Assembly: GCA_030141605.1 (NCBI GenBank)
Contig: JAQGDQ010000116.1
Span: 474,603-538,602, forward strand
Length of the DNA stretch: 64,000 nucleotides
Reading direction: 5' to 3'
From: Tubiluchus corallicola
Lineage: Eukaryota; Priapulida; Priapulimorpha; Priapulimorphida; Tubiluchidae
Part shown: in pieces, positions 54,601 to 61,982 of the stretch
How positions within the stretch are numbered: position 1 is the stretch's first letter
Layout: every line of letters begins with the position of its first letter
Position numbers and translations under genes: made by a program
Notes under the pieces: generated by a model
What the model was told of the DNA's origin: nothing
Database searches by the model: none
Seen by the model: the letters and a program-made list of their open reading frames with translations, nothing else

Positions 54601-56415
54601 ACTCCATCTTTGCGATCCCGTTCCCCAGTAAAATCACAAAAGCCAGTTCGTTCAGCCAGCCTTTCTCCATTTTCTAGTAGTCGAAAGAATTTAGAGTTTG
54701 TACACACGAGCAAGCTTCCCTCCCCGACGAGTTATTCCTACGTGGACGACAGTTTATCTGGCATCACTATAGAGGAAATAATCAGTGAGGCTATTCAAAA
54801 GAAAAAAGAGAAAGATCAGGCAGCAAGACCATTTACTGACAAAGAAGTGATAGTGCAAGATGGCAGCAACAATATTCAGGTTGAAAATATGCAAATTAAC
54901 GAGGTGTCCATTGTTCCAAGTAGTGTAATTGAAACAAACTTTGATGACTCAGATGAAGAACCTCAACAGGAAAATGTTGCAGATGATGCAGAGAATATCT
55001 CCAATCTTAAAGAGATAGAAATTGATCTTACTGAATCTTCTGCAGCTAGTAAGCCAGTGGAGATGGATCATACACTGTCTGAAGAAGCTGATGCCAAACC
55101 TTTTGTGCCCGAACTAAGCATTGAAATGAGTAGAATTTCTGAAGCTCATGCTGCTGCTGTTTTTGACATTCCTTTTATAGATGAGAGCTCTTCTTCTTCT
55201 GGTGATTCACCGGGTACTCGGAAAATTCCTCCAGATGCGACTCCAGAGCAAAAGACTGAGAATTTGGCAGGAGTTCCCCCACATGGAACCGAGGAAGTAC
55301 ATGAACAGCAAATCGAAAGTTTGGTCGAAATTTCTCCAAATGGTATTTCAGAAGAACTCCATCCTGATGAAGAACAGCTTGTGAAAACAAAAGAAAAAGT
55401 TGAAAATGAAAAGTTTGATGATGATAGTCTTAAACAAACGACTTTTGAGAGTAACATCAATAGAATACCAGGAAACAGTGCAATAGAACTTTCTCCTGAC
55501 TCACCTGTTAAAATGTCAGATCAGCAAGATGATTTTGGATATTATTATTGTGATGATGATGACATGGTAGTTGTAATAGATGAATCACTATCTGAGATTG
55601 ATCTTACTGACCAAAATGTGCATCAAACAGGAAGTGAACTTCCAGAGCTAGAAAGCTATTATCCGGTGGAAAATATCAGCAGTTATGAGCCCGAGTTTAG
55701 TTTTGACATTTATCGGACTTTAGAAGAAACAACAACATTTGATACTGGTGTGAAAGAACTTGATGTGTCTGATAGTCCTGAAGATGAAAAACATTTAGAA
55801 GCTGAGAACTCTAACATTTTTCTCTATAAAGATGTTAATACTGCAAAAATATCAGATAAAGAATTTGAAAACCTTAGTGAGAGTTCTGAGGATGAGCAGG
55901 TAATAAAAACTGAAGTTAAAAAGTTATCCCATGAGACATCATTTCCGGTAACAATAGATGATGATGTCCTGTCGCCTGAAGATCAAATGGGACTTTTAGA
56001 CAAAATTGATGATGCTGCAAAACGGCTTTCATTTTTATCAGAATCCTCAAGTGAACCCGACACTGTATCATCCGCAGAATTAGGTTTAAAACGACTTAGC
56101 CAGTTAAGTGCTGAAGGCACTTCCAACTTGTTTGAACAGGACTATGTTGACCTAGAACCAGCGCTTGTATGTGAAGAAGTTTCACCGACAGAGTCTTCCA
56201 AAGATAAATGCTCAACTGTTGAAGAAAATGTAAGTGCAGCAGAACGTGTTGACATCATTACCACACACATTCAGGAGCAGCTTCCTGTGGGGGACAGCAG
56301 CGGCGAGGAAGACTTGAGTATATCACAAGAGATTATCATTCGTAAAGGCCATGTGAGTAGCATACGAGCATGTTTTGAGCAAACTAAGCACCCAGGCGAT
56401 TCCAGCAATAAATAA
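26749..56415 (+). CDS. FERM-domain protein, FARP/FRMD7-like (11 coding exons)
   Basis: Predicted CDS: join(26821..26985, 30713..30817, 31984..32105, 43368..43465, 44732..44855, 47821..47908, 48486..48641, 50681..50841, 51589..51663, 52462..52651, 53152..56415), about 1515 residues; all joins keep frame. FERM F1 spans about residues 36-125, F2 130-230 and F3 235-325, then the FERM-adjacent segment ([15 protein letters not shown]) at 335-350. F3 carries [18 protein letters not shown], nearly identical to FARP1/FRMD7 and unlike protein 4.1, FRMD3/5 or PTPN3/4. Such proteins link membrane lipids and receptors to the cytoskeleton. Residues 429-1515 are acidic, Ser-rich and disordered, with proline motifs. 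The DH-PH-PH module of FARP is absent, as in FRMD7. The ATG at 26821 has context GCCATGC. Certainty: high for FERM and exons, moderate for the subfamily and C-terminal end. Confidence 0.9.
26821..26985 (+). CDS. FERM gene coding exon 1
   Basis: 55 codons: a Ser/Thr/Pro-rich lead, then the first FERM strand ([18 protein letters not shown]). Donor CCG|GTAAGT, phase 0. The acceptor TATTTTAG at 26741-26748 implies a noncoding exon upstream, making 26749-26820 5' UTR. Confidence 0.88.
27334..27352 (+). repeat. (AT)n microsatellite
   Basis: About nine uninterrupted TA dinucleotides. Confidence 0.9.
28632..29720. mobile_element. Possible non-autonomous hAT-like element with GATCGG-rich ends
   Basis: 28632-28760 is dense in GATCGG and GCCGAGC motifs (TGATCGGTGATCGGTAAAC, TGATCGGCTCGGC). 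29640-29720 carries the reverse-oriented counterpart (GATCGATCGGTATTGG, then GCTGATCGTGC). Ends of this composition occur in some animal hAT elements. A weak open frame (28809-29075) sits between them. I could not match clean terminal repeats or an 8 bp target duplication. Confidence 0.35.
30224..30486 (+). repeat. (GA)n tract with GAGAGC and GAGAGT variants
   Basis: About 260 bp of nearly pure GA, with a sub-array of GAGAGAGC units at 30420-30476. The open frame across it is a repeat artefact. Confidence 0.95.
30487..30509 (+). repeat. (ATT)n tract
   Basis: About eight ATT units directly joined to the (GA)n tract, followed by CTTTATTTAAAATTTAAAAT. This may be the inverted 3' tail of a retroelement. 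Confidence 0.85.
30581..30652 (+). repeat. (GA)n tract close to exon 2
   Basis: About 72 bp of GA repeats with two GGA interruptions, ending 60 bp before the exon 2 acceptor. Confidence 0.95.
30713..30817 (+). CDS. FERM gene coding exon 2
   Basis: 35 codons after acceptor [28 protein letters not shown], the canonical F1 core. Donor AAG|GTTAAG. Without splicing the frame stops within a dozen codons. A (GA)n tract ends only about 60 bp upstream of the acceptor. Confidence 0.93.
31984..32105 (+). CDS. FERM gene coding exon 3
   Basis: [13 protein letters not shown] then [17 protein letters not shown]: end of F1 and the start of F2. Acceptor ATTTTCAG, donor AG|GTAGGT, ending in phase 2. Confidence 0.93.
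34902..35162. mobile_element. hAT-type MITE, 261 bp, with 8 bp target duplication
   Basis: The left end CAGGGCCTATTTCAA and the right end TTGAAATAGGCCCAG are inverted repeats with one mismatch. Both sides carry the direct 8-mer ATCATGCA (34894-34901 and 35163-35170). CAGGG ends, 8 bp duplications and small size fit a non-autonomous hAT element. Subterminal blocks also pair (GGGGAAGTGGGG on both arms). A 16 bp C run (35090-35105) lies inside. The small open frame across it is not a gene. Confidence 0.88.
38531..38572 (+). repeat. Short TAGTCTG tandem repeat
   Basis: Four or five imperfect copies of TTAGTCTGTAG / GTAGTCTGT. Confidence 0.75.
43197..43210 (+). repeat. Poly-G run of 14
   Basis: Homopolymer in intron 3, 160 bp before exon 4. 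Other long G/C runs lie at 14504-14513, 35090-35105 and 63097-63109. Confidence 0.9.
43368..43465 (+). CDS. FERM gene coding exon 4
   Basis: [18 protein letters not shown] then [10 protein letters not shown]2 helices. Acceptor TTTTTTCAG, donor CAAG|GTATAC. It follows the 11.3 kb intron 3. Confidence 0.93.
44732..44855 (+). CDS. FERM gene coding exon 5
   Basis: [11 protein letters not shown] then [19 protein letters not shown]: middle of F2. Acceptor CTTTCCAG, donor CA|GTAAGT. Confidence 0.92.
44856..47820 (+). other. FERM gene intron 5 (3.0 kb)
   Basis: Contains a small palindromic element at 45842-45958. The 92-codon frame at 45157-45435 has no known domain or splice support. Confidence 0.7.
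45842..45958. mobile_element. 117 bp MITE-like palindrome with TA flanks
   Basis: The left arm (CTGCACATTCAGATTAGAGAG, here split as TGCACATTCAGATTAGA then GTTCTCTCGCAA) pairs with the right arm (TTGCGAGAGAA, then CTAGTCTGAGTGCGCA). TA dinucleotides sit on both sides (45840-45841 and 45959-45960), fitting a Tc1/mariner-type target duplication, though TA is too short to prove it. Confidence 0.6.
47821..47908 (+). CDS. FERM gene coding exon 6
   Basis: [17 protein letters not shown] then [11 protein letters not shown]: end of F2 with the family's 'YGI..H.A' motif. Acceptor TTTATAG, donor AAG|GTGACT, phase 0. Confidence 0.93.
48486..48641 (+). CDS. FERM gene coding exon 7
   Basis: [19 protein letters not shown] then [18 protein letters not shown]: most of the F3 (PH-like) lobe and the strongest FARP/FRMD7 signature. 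Donor CAT|GTAAGT, phase 0. Confidence 0.94.
48642..50680 (+). other. FERM gene intron 7 (2.0 kb)
   Basis: No nested gene is supported. A perfect 22 bp direct repeat (TACATAATTGTAATTCGAAA plus TG) occurs at 50108-50129 and 50149-50170. Confidence 0.7.
50108..50170 (+). repeat. 22 bp direct repeat, 41 bp period
   Basis: Two perfect copies separated by 19 bp in intron 7. It looks like a local duplication. Confidence 0.9.
50681..50841 (+). CDS. FERM gene coding exon 8
   Basis: Contains [14 protein letters not shown] (the C-terminal F3 helix, conserved across FERM proteins) and the start of the FERM-adjacent region, FSKGSSFR. Acceptor TTTCCCAG, donor CAG|GTACAA. Confidence 0.93.
51589..51663 (+). 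CDS. FERM gene coding exon 9
   Basis: 25 codons including [14 protein letters not shown], completing the FERM-adjacent motif. Acceptor TTGGCAG, donor AG|GTAAGA. Confidence 0.9.
52462..52651 (+). CDS. FERM gene coding exon 10
   Basis: Ser/Thr-rich linker ([19 protein letters not shown]). No domain. Acceptor AATTTTAG, donor GAG|GTTAGT, phase 0. Confidence 0.86.
53152..56415 (+). CDS. FERM gene terminal exon, giant acidic disordered tail
   Basis: A single open exon of 1087 codons and TAA, entered at TTGCCCGAC after acceptor ATTTTCAG; a start codon inside is not needed. Visible features: [11 protein letters not shown] near its start; a repeat built on AGL/TGL + LVE/QVE (about 541-572 of the protein); a six-Asp run; two related EPY(D/N)R(D/E)V segments; SH3-type ligand [12 protein letters not shown]; a basic Ser-rich stretch ([12 protein letters not shown]); repeated Ser-Asp/Glu clusters fitting casein kinase 2 sites; two KRLSxLS motifs near the end. 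Final residues are [15 protein letters not shown]. The open frame's length alone argues for coding. Confidence 0.9.
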   Translation: MPDDNASPVHKPARKISPPPPVPEHKNQIVVETHMITDEDDFPPAYPGLPVDVCPTTVQVNHIDQAQSVSLTVNHINGSASCEASCDLDVSEPVAVDKERVSEGELTDDEHGLEQAQAGLRLVEAGLAQVETGLMLVQHGLKKENLPVEGDMSAALFLEDNMSGSERGSPELLNGREFEEDALENNLEEISNAGSFDNDFEGLSDYDMVPTYEPGFDVIPGDDDDDDVSHDSYHLRENEVRHQELRDKELEAVINEEIRAMVSEQITANQDSGSLDANSVSKSSSETEILKEPYDRDVQIVLDIDEPYNREVEFVATPPEEIKPLPEVKLAEEIPPRKPIPPAKSMPISYKKPPVPPSSMISDHRDGLTKSFSERRDEMKFKKQEAIEDDEEQNGEIEYILHKRILKKAHTYTDSMSLSSDDVSYNGPPVAITMDVAERQRSKSLQSTDARRYNRSGQPQKPQVPPKPPSLQKSFTVASTYKSTPSLRSRSPVKSQKPVRSASLSPFSSSRKNLEFVHTSKLPSPTSYSYVDDSLSGITIEEIISEAIQKKKEKDQAARPFTDKEVIVQDGSNNIQVENMQINEVSIVPSSVIETNFDDSDEEPQQENVADDAENISNLKEIEIDLTESSAASKPVEMDHTLSEEADAKPFVPELSIEMSRISEAHAAAVFDIPFIDESSSSSGDSPGTRKIPPDATPEQKTENLAGVPPHGTEEVHEQQIESLVEISPNGISEELHPDEEQLVKTKEKVENEKFDDDSLKQTTFESNINRIPGNSAIELSPDSPVKMSDQQDDFGYYYCDDDDMVVVIDESLSEIDLTDQNVHQTGSELPELESYYPVENISSYEPEFSFDIYRTLEETTTFDTGVKELDVSDSPEDEKHLEAENSNIFLYKDVNTAKISDKEFENLSESSEDEQVIKTEVKKLSHETSFPVTIDDDVLSPEDQMGLLDKIDDAAKRLSFLSESSSEPDTVSSAELGLKRLSQLSAEGTSNLFEQDYVDLEPALVCEEVSPTESSKDKCSTVEENVSAAERVDIITTHIQEQLPVGDSSGEEDLSISQEIIIRKGHVSSIRACFEQTKHPGDSSNK

Positions 56416-58610
56416 CGTTAATCGACTATTAGATATAATCCTACGTTTGTGGCAGTTAATACTTTTGTTTACTATAATGATGGTGAAAACTGTTATTTGT
56501 CGTTAGAGGCATCTTTCGTTAGTATTATACAAAGTTTAGTGGACATTCTAAAATCTAAATGAAATACTTGATTTCAGATGCAAAAGTGCTTGAGATATAA
56601 AATCTGTTCTTTGCTTTTTCTACTGTGTATGCTAGCAGACTAGTCATTATTGTTTTGTATACAACTTTCTTGTAATATTTTCTCAAATTTTTTTCAGCTT
56701 ATTCACAAAAAATGTAAACTTCATTTAAGAAAGAACAATATTTTTCCTAATTTTATACAAAGAATTGTTGTAATTGTAATTATTTACAAGTGTATTACAT
56801 ACACTATGCTCTAATGCATTCATTATTGGTTTTAAACAATAAGTTACTACTGGAAGTAAGGACAATGTGAAAGATCTATATGTTATCTATTAGTATGAAT
56901 CTAAGTTTTTTTAAGCTATAGTTAGTTGTTGGCCAGTATTCTTCATGTATGACAATGCTCAACTATTTAGTAGCTGTTGTAAGCAAATGTAGTTTGCACT
57001 TTCTTATGGGATTAGAGACCTGGTAACTGGACAGCATGTTACCTAAAATTTATAATGTTGCAGTTCTTTTTTTCCTATAAAAGCCTCTAAATCAATGGTA
57101 TTAATTTAAAACCAATCGTGTGTTGTAAATAATAATTTATTTTAATTTATTGGATGTACACATAATAAATCTAGTGTTGAAAATCTTTTAATTTTTAATA
57201 AGGAAGCTTAATTCCTAATTTTAGGTATTTTTGCACCTAATATAATGACTCTTTAGTTAGACGCTTGAAAACTAGCATTATATAAGTCTGTGGCAGTAGG
57301 CCTCTTTTTGTAAACTTATTGAAAGAGCAATAGATGTCTGTGCTGAAAGCCACATTTTTAAATATGCACATGTTGTTTGAAAAGTTAATGATTGTAATTT
57401 TAATTGTTATTAAGAGGATAATGTGCAATAATATGTCCCAAAGAACTACTATATTATAAGTGAAACTAGTCATTATTTTTACTAAAATATATAAACGAAA
57501 AACATGATACTTTTGTAGTTCTTGACATTGACAACTTCAGAGTGTGATTGCACAAATACTGCTTTTTAAGCAAATTATAAATATCTGTCTAATGATTAAT
57601 ATACTCATTTGTTGTTTTGTATGCATTGAATTGTATTACTGTTATTTAAAACTTGATAGTTTTAATCTCAACCGAGTATTAGGCTGTAATAATCAAGTTT
57701 TTTTGTTCTGGCCGACTTATTAAGCCTACTGTATTGTTTATGACGATAATAACCTTAAAGTGTAATTCGTGTTACTTTTTAAGAGTAGAGACAATTTAGA
57801 ACCGTTAAGTAAGATACTCATAACTCATTTTACATTTAACTTTATTCCCAACTTTGACTGGAGCTGTAATCTTGTCCTTTTTGCTCTTTATTTATAGATA
57901 ACTATTGCATAATGATTTGTTTAATTACATTTTTTGTTTACACAAATATAGCTTTTATAAAAAGAAGTGCATTACGTTTATTAATTGCTGCACAACTGAA
58001 ATTGAACGAAATTGGATTACTGAATGCTAAAAGGCTCTACTCTAATTTTTTACACTTACTCAGGACCCATCAAGCTTACAGTATGAATTATCTCGCCTAT
58101 GATTGAAATGGCTATAGTTAAAATTACGTAGTTAAAATGGCTACTGCCTACTACTATGATTTAGACTTTCACTGTTAGTCCAACAATTTGTTGAATATGC
58201 ATTGTGTTGACGGGTCTAAAAATTAAAAAATTACTCTGGGGATTTTTGTCTGGCTACCCTTTTGTGATGTAAAACAAGTTTTCGATGGGATCATTTTGGT
58301 ATAAGTGCGTTAGTAGATTTTGCACGTTTGTTTTTCCCTGTAGCAATTGTGTTATTTTAAAATGAATATTCGCAAAATATTCTGGTGAGGTTTAATTATT
58401 AAGTAATGGTATCGGTTTTGTGATTGCTTAGCAAAATTGTCATTTTATTGTTTATGTTAAATTTGTTATGCTTTGGGTAATGCATTAAGTGCAATGCGCG
58501 TCTTGTTTTTATTGGCACCTTGTTGTGCAGTTGTATAAATGTTTACTTGCTTTAGAGGATAGTGAGTTTTTATACATGTCTGTGTGTTTGAGGAAATAAA
58601 TATTTCAGTT
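56416..58610 (+). other. FERM gene 3' UTR (two candidate ends)
   Basis: AT-rich sequence without open frames of note follows the TAA stop. AATAAA occurs at 57164-57169 and, followed by a plausible end, at 58595-58600. Either could terminate the mRNA, giving a UTR of about 0.77 or 2.2 kb. No RhoGEF-like coding is visible here. Confidence 0.5.
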
Positions 58611-60300
58611 TCTATCATAATGATGCTATGCTTTCAGCTGCTTTAAAAAATGAAAAACAAAAGGGCTAAGCATAGCAGTCGATATCAATACGTACACGCC
58701 AAGAGACAATTTGTAGTAGAGTGATAAAACTGCTTTTTTATTTTTCATATGAATTTTTTAGACTCGCTATAATTTCCTAACTCACTGTATTTTTTAAATT
58801 AAAAAACGTCGTTTCACTAAATTAAATATGCAAAAATTAGTCATGTAACAATAAAAATCTACAGGTTCATTTTCCACTTTCAGATTTTTAACGATTGAGT
58901 AGTTTTTTTAATGAACGAAGCGGAAGTACGCCTCTAAGTTTACATTAGCATTTTTAGTAAAAATTTAATGACAGCATTTTATTTAAAAAATATCCAACGC
59001 ATCACAAAAACACCTAAAATAAATAACAGAAATGTGCGTCACAAAAAGATCTATTCGCTCGAGAATTTGGTGTTAGTACAACTAGTACAGCAATTTAACT
59101 TGTGTAACATCACCATATACTATAGTACATGCATATACTATATTTATTGTATATACTGCACTATGCTATAACATTACCATATATTTATTGAGCGATTTCT
59201 GTGAATATAATTAAAAGAAACGACGACGTAGATGGTGTAATTAGTTGTATATATTTAGCTACCAACCCAAAAACTATGAATTTAGATCATGCAGTTGATG
59301 AACCACAATGTGATTAGCAGTAATTGTAAGCTTTTTTGCTGTATGTTGTACGAAAAGCATAATAATAAGCTCAGCAGATATAGGGAGTTGTAGTTTTTCC
59401 AGTTTTAACAACACGATTGTACTCACGAAAATAATTATTTCTTTTCTGGCAAAAACTTCTGATGTTCTAAAGGCTAATCACTATATAGGGAAATGAACGA
59501 GGATATCCGTAAAAGTTTAACTTACAAAGCAGGTAAGGCAGCGTAATAATTTAGCAATGTAGTCTTGCGTGATCGAGTCAGTGTACTGAATGAACGTCGG
59601 CGCTGCAGTCCAAATGTCGCTCTCACGCCAAAATGTCTTGTCCCCTCGATGGAGGGTCTTCGCAGGTCAGATAAAAAGAAGTGGTAACCCACTGAAGGTC
59701 TTCACCCACCGTCTTCTAGAACGTGTTGACAATATTAACAACATATACTCAGCAGCAGTTCCTGCAGGGCAATCCTATTCGAAGTTTTCGTTACAGGCAT
59801 GACAACTGTTATTAATTGATGCAATTGCAAGGCATAGGTATATAGATGCATCAGTGTGTCTGTCCACATAAAATCAAAAAGATGGAACTAGAATCACCAA
59901 ATTTGGCACAGGGATGGGTCTGGGTAAGACCTTAAAACACGCTGCTTTTTGGTGCAAATAGTTAAAGGTCAAGGCCACAAGGCCAAACAACGTCAAAATA
60001 GATTTTTACCTGTACAGACTTCGGGTGAGGGTGTGGGTCTGCACTAGCTGTAGTCTGCATCTCTACTGAACGCCCTGTAGTTTGCTATACTTATCTTACT
60101 GTTTACGCAATTATTTCTTTCAATTAATATAGACCAAGTCTTCCTGTCTTACCGCCCATACGGCTGTATATGCGGTAGTATATAGTGTATTATAAGCTTT
60201 AAGGCTATGAGCTTGAAGAATTAGGCTAATAGCCTAAGTTTGCTTTACATTCAATAATTAACGTACATAATCTGTAAAAGTTGAGTGAAGACCATAATTT
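58611..60300. other. Intergenic sequence between the convergent FERM and SLC25 genes
   Basis: No exon recognised. A repeat-like segment lies at 59870-60010. Confidence 0.5.
59870..60010 (+). repeat. Probable dispersed repeat fragment
   Basis: Reads AATCACCAAATTTGGCACAG, then GGTCTGGGTAAGACC, then GTTAAAGGTCAAGGCCACAA. Phrases of this kind (AAATTTGGCA..., AGGTCAAGGTCA...) recur in multicopy repeats of several invertebrate genomes. That recollection was not checked by a search. Confidence 0.4.
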
Positions 60301-60318
60301 ACTCATGATTCCGACGAC

Positions 60319-60393
60319 TGGTGATGATGATAATGACAATGACAACAACAATGATGATGATGATGATGATGATTAAAATTACTATTATTATCA

Positions 60394-60490
<97 letters not shown>

Positions 60491-60564
60491 CATCATCATC
60501 ATCATCATCGTCATCATCATCATCATCATAATCATCATCATCATTATTATTATTATTATTATTA
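60319..60564 (+). repeat. Compound trinucleotide microsatellite
   Basis: (GAT/GAC)n at about 60319-60375, then (ATT)n to about 60490, then (ATC)n to about 60545, then (ATT)n. The open frames encoding Ile/Met runs on both strands are artefacts. Confidence 0.95.
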
Positions 60565-60573
60565 CAAAAACCT

Positions 60574-60579
60574 TTTATT
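60574..60579 (-). terminator. Polyadenylation signal of the SLC25 gene
   Basis: AATAAA on the minus strand about 260 bp after the stop codon. It is the first such signal downstream and sits right at the edge of the microsatellite. Confidence 0.5.
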
Positions 60580-60840
60580 CAGAAAATTCATTCGAAATCA
60601 GACCCTCTATACCTGCAGCATACAGGGCAAAAATTACACAGTATGCATATATTACAAAATGTTTTTCATAATTAACACTTTAATAATTATAATAGCGATC
60701 ATAATCACGGTCGACATGATAATAACGATTATCATTAACGACGACGACGATGACGATGATGGTGATGACGAAAACGCCTATGACAAAGAACAAAAATTAT
60801 TATTAAGAAAGACCTATTTACATACATTTACGAGAAGTAA

Positions 60841-61569
60841 CTAACTTGCACCCCATGAGCTGCAACTTTTTTCAAGACTGCCTTCGTCAGCTTTTTTCAT
60901 CCACCGCAGAACCAAAGCGACAACTGTAAAAGTTGCTGCGTTTACTGGAAAAGCTCGAATTATAGTTGACATATAACCCTGCGTAAATAATTTGAGACCC
61001 TCTTGTTGTAAGCTCCTTTTTGCGCAATCAAGAACTCCTGTATAACGTCTTTGACTGACACCGTCAGCTTGGTAGCGAGATTTTATCACATCTAATGGGT
61101 AAGTCGCGCTCCACGAACACATTCCACTTGTACCACCTGCTAACAGGAGGCCGCACATTCCAATATCTTTGTCTACTGGCTTCATAAGCCTACAAAGCAC
61201 TTCAAAGGTAAGAAAATAAACTCCACAACTTGGTCCTTCTCTTCCAAGAGTGAGCCAAAACCCCCGGGTGATTCCACAAAATCCTTCAGCTTTGTATATT
61301 TTCACGAAACAGTCCAGTGGACTTTTGTAAATTTCCTGTCGGAATCTGACCCCTTGACCTTGCATTTGCAGTCTTGTTTTGGTCAGCTCGATGGGGGCAA
61401 GTATAAAAGATTGAGCCACACCTGCCGCGCACCCAGCAATGAAATGGCTGCGGAACGTATTAGAATCTTCCATGTTTCTTCGTGTGTTGCCATACACGCC
61501 GAATAGCACTGCATTAAGAAATGCAACTCCCACCAGCGGAGAAGACATACCTTTATACAAACCCATTAC
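60841..61569 (-). CDS. SLC25A29: SLC25A29-like last coding exon
   Basis: Acceptor TTTTGTTCAG then GTAATGGGTTTG (VMGL). Holds the second half of repeat 1 through repeat 3 and the TAG stop. An ATG at the exon start is internal, not the true start, because repeat 1's signature lies in the upstream exon. Confidence 0.92.
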   Translation of the reverse strand, partial: VMGLYKGMSSPLVGVAFLNAVLFGVYGNTRRNMEDSNTFRSHFIAGCAAGVAQSFILAPIELTKTRLQMQGQGVRFRQEIYKSPLDCFVKIYKAEGFCGITRGFWLTLGREGPSCGVYFLTFEVLCRLMKPVDKDIGMCGLLLAGGTSGMCSWSATYPLDVIKSRYQADGVSQRRYTGVLDCAKRSLQQEGLKLFTQGYMSTIIRAFPVNAATFTVVALVLRWMKKADEGSLEKSCSSWGAS

Positions 61570-61982
61570 CTGAACAAAAATAAGGTTTAGATTAAATGTT
61601 AGTATCTTTAAATTTTGAGCTTCAATTTAAGTAACTGTACATTGTCGTCTGATCGCTGAAATGTGTCTTTCGTGATGGTCCATGCATCGATCTGACACTG
61701 CAAGCTGCTTGACATACTACCAAATTCCTTACAGCTTCTGAGTTTGAACATAATTATGATGCTGTAGCACTGAAATTAATCTCATTTCTGATACAGTAAC
61801 ATTATTTGCTGTTACATAGTTTGTCACAACAGGGAAAGGGGTATTATACTCTACCGATTCTTTTTGCACAATCTTTCTGAAGCAATCAAATGTCCCATTA
61901 TAGATGATTTTGTGCTTATTTTGCACTTGCATCCGGACTTTGACGGTATCAAATGGATGGCCTGCAAGAATTCCAGCACATC
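60841..61982 (-). CDS. SLC25A29: Mitochondrial carrier, SLC25A29-like (3' part, two exons seen)
   Basis: Inner-membrane carrier. Human SLC25A29 exchanges basic amino acids (arginine, lysine, ornithine). Visible CDS: complement of join(60841..61569, 61855..61982), about 284 residues. All three carrier signatures are present: HPFDTVKVRMQ (repeat 1), APIELTKTRLQ (repeat 2) and YPLDVIKSRYQ (repeat 3). The closest match I recall is SLC25A29: GLYKGMSSPL, FGVYGNTRR, GVYFLTFEVLCR, LAGGTSGMCSW, RAFPVNAATF. SLC25A45/47/48 are near relatives and remain possible. The N-terminal 10-15 residues and ATG are missing because the first coding exon is not in view. The gene converges on the FERM gene. Confidence 0.85.
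61855..61982 (-). CDS. SLC25A29: SLC25A29-like internal exon (repeat 1 signature)
   Basis: Acceptor TTGTTGCAG; encodes CAGILAGHPFDTVKVRMQVQ and CFRKIVQKES. Donor TCG|GTAGAG. Joining gives KESVMGLYKG, matching the family. Confidence 0.9.

Noticed and set aside
56416-60300. DH-PH exons downstream of the FERM exon
   Set aside because: No frame with RhoGEF-like motifs and no suitable acceptor-exon-donor triplets were seen.
60299-60671. Ile/Met-rich frames on both strands
   Set aside because: Artefact of the ATT/ATC trinucleotide repeat.
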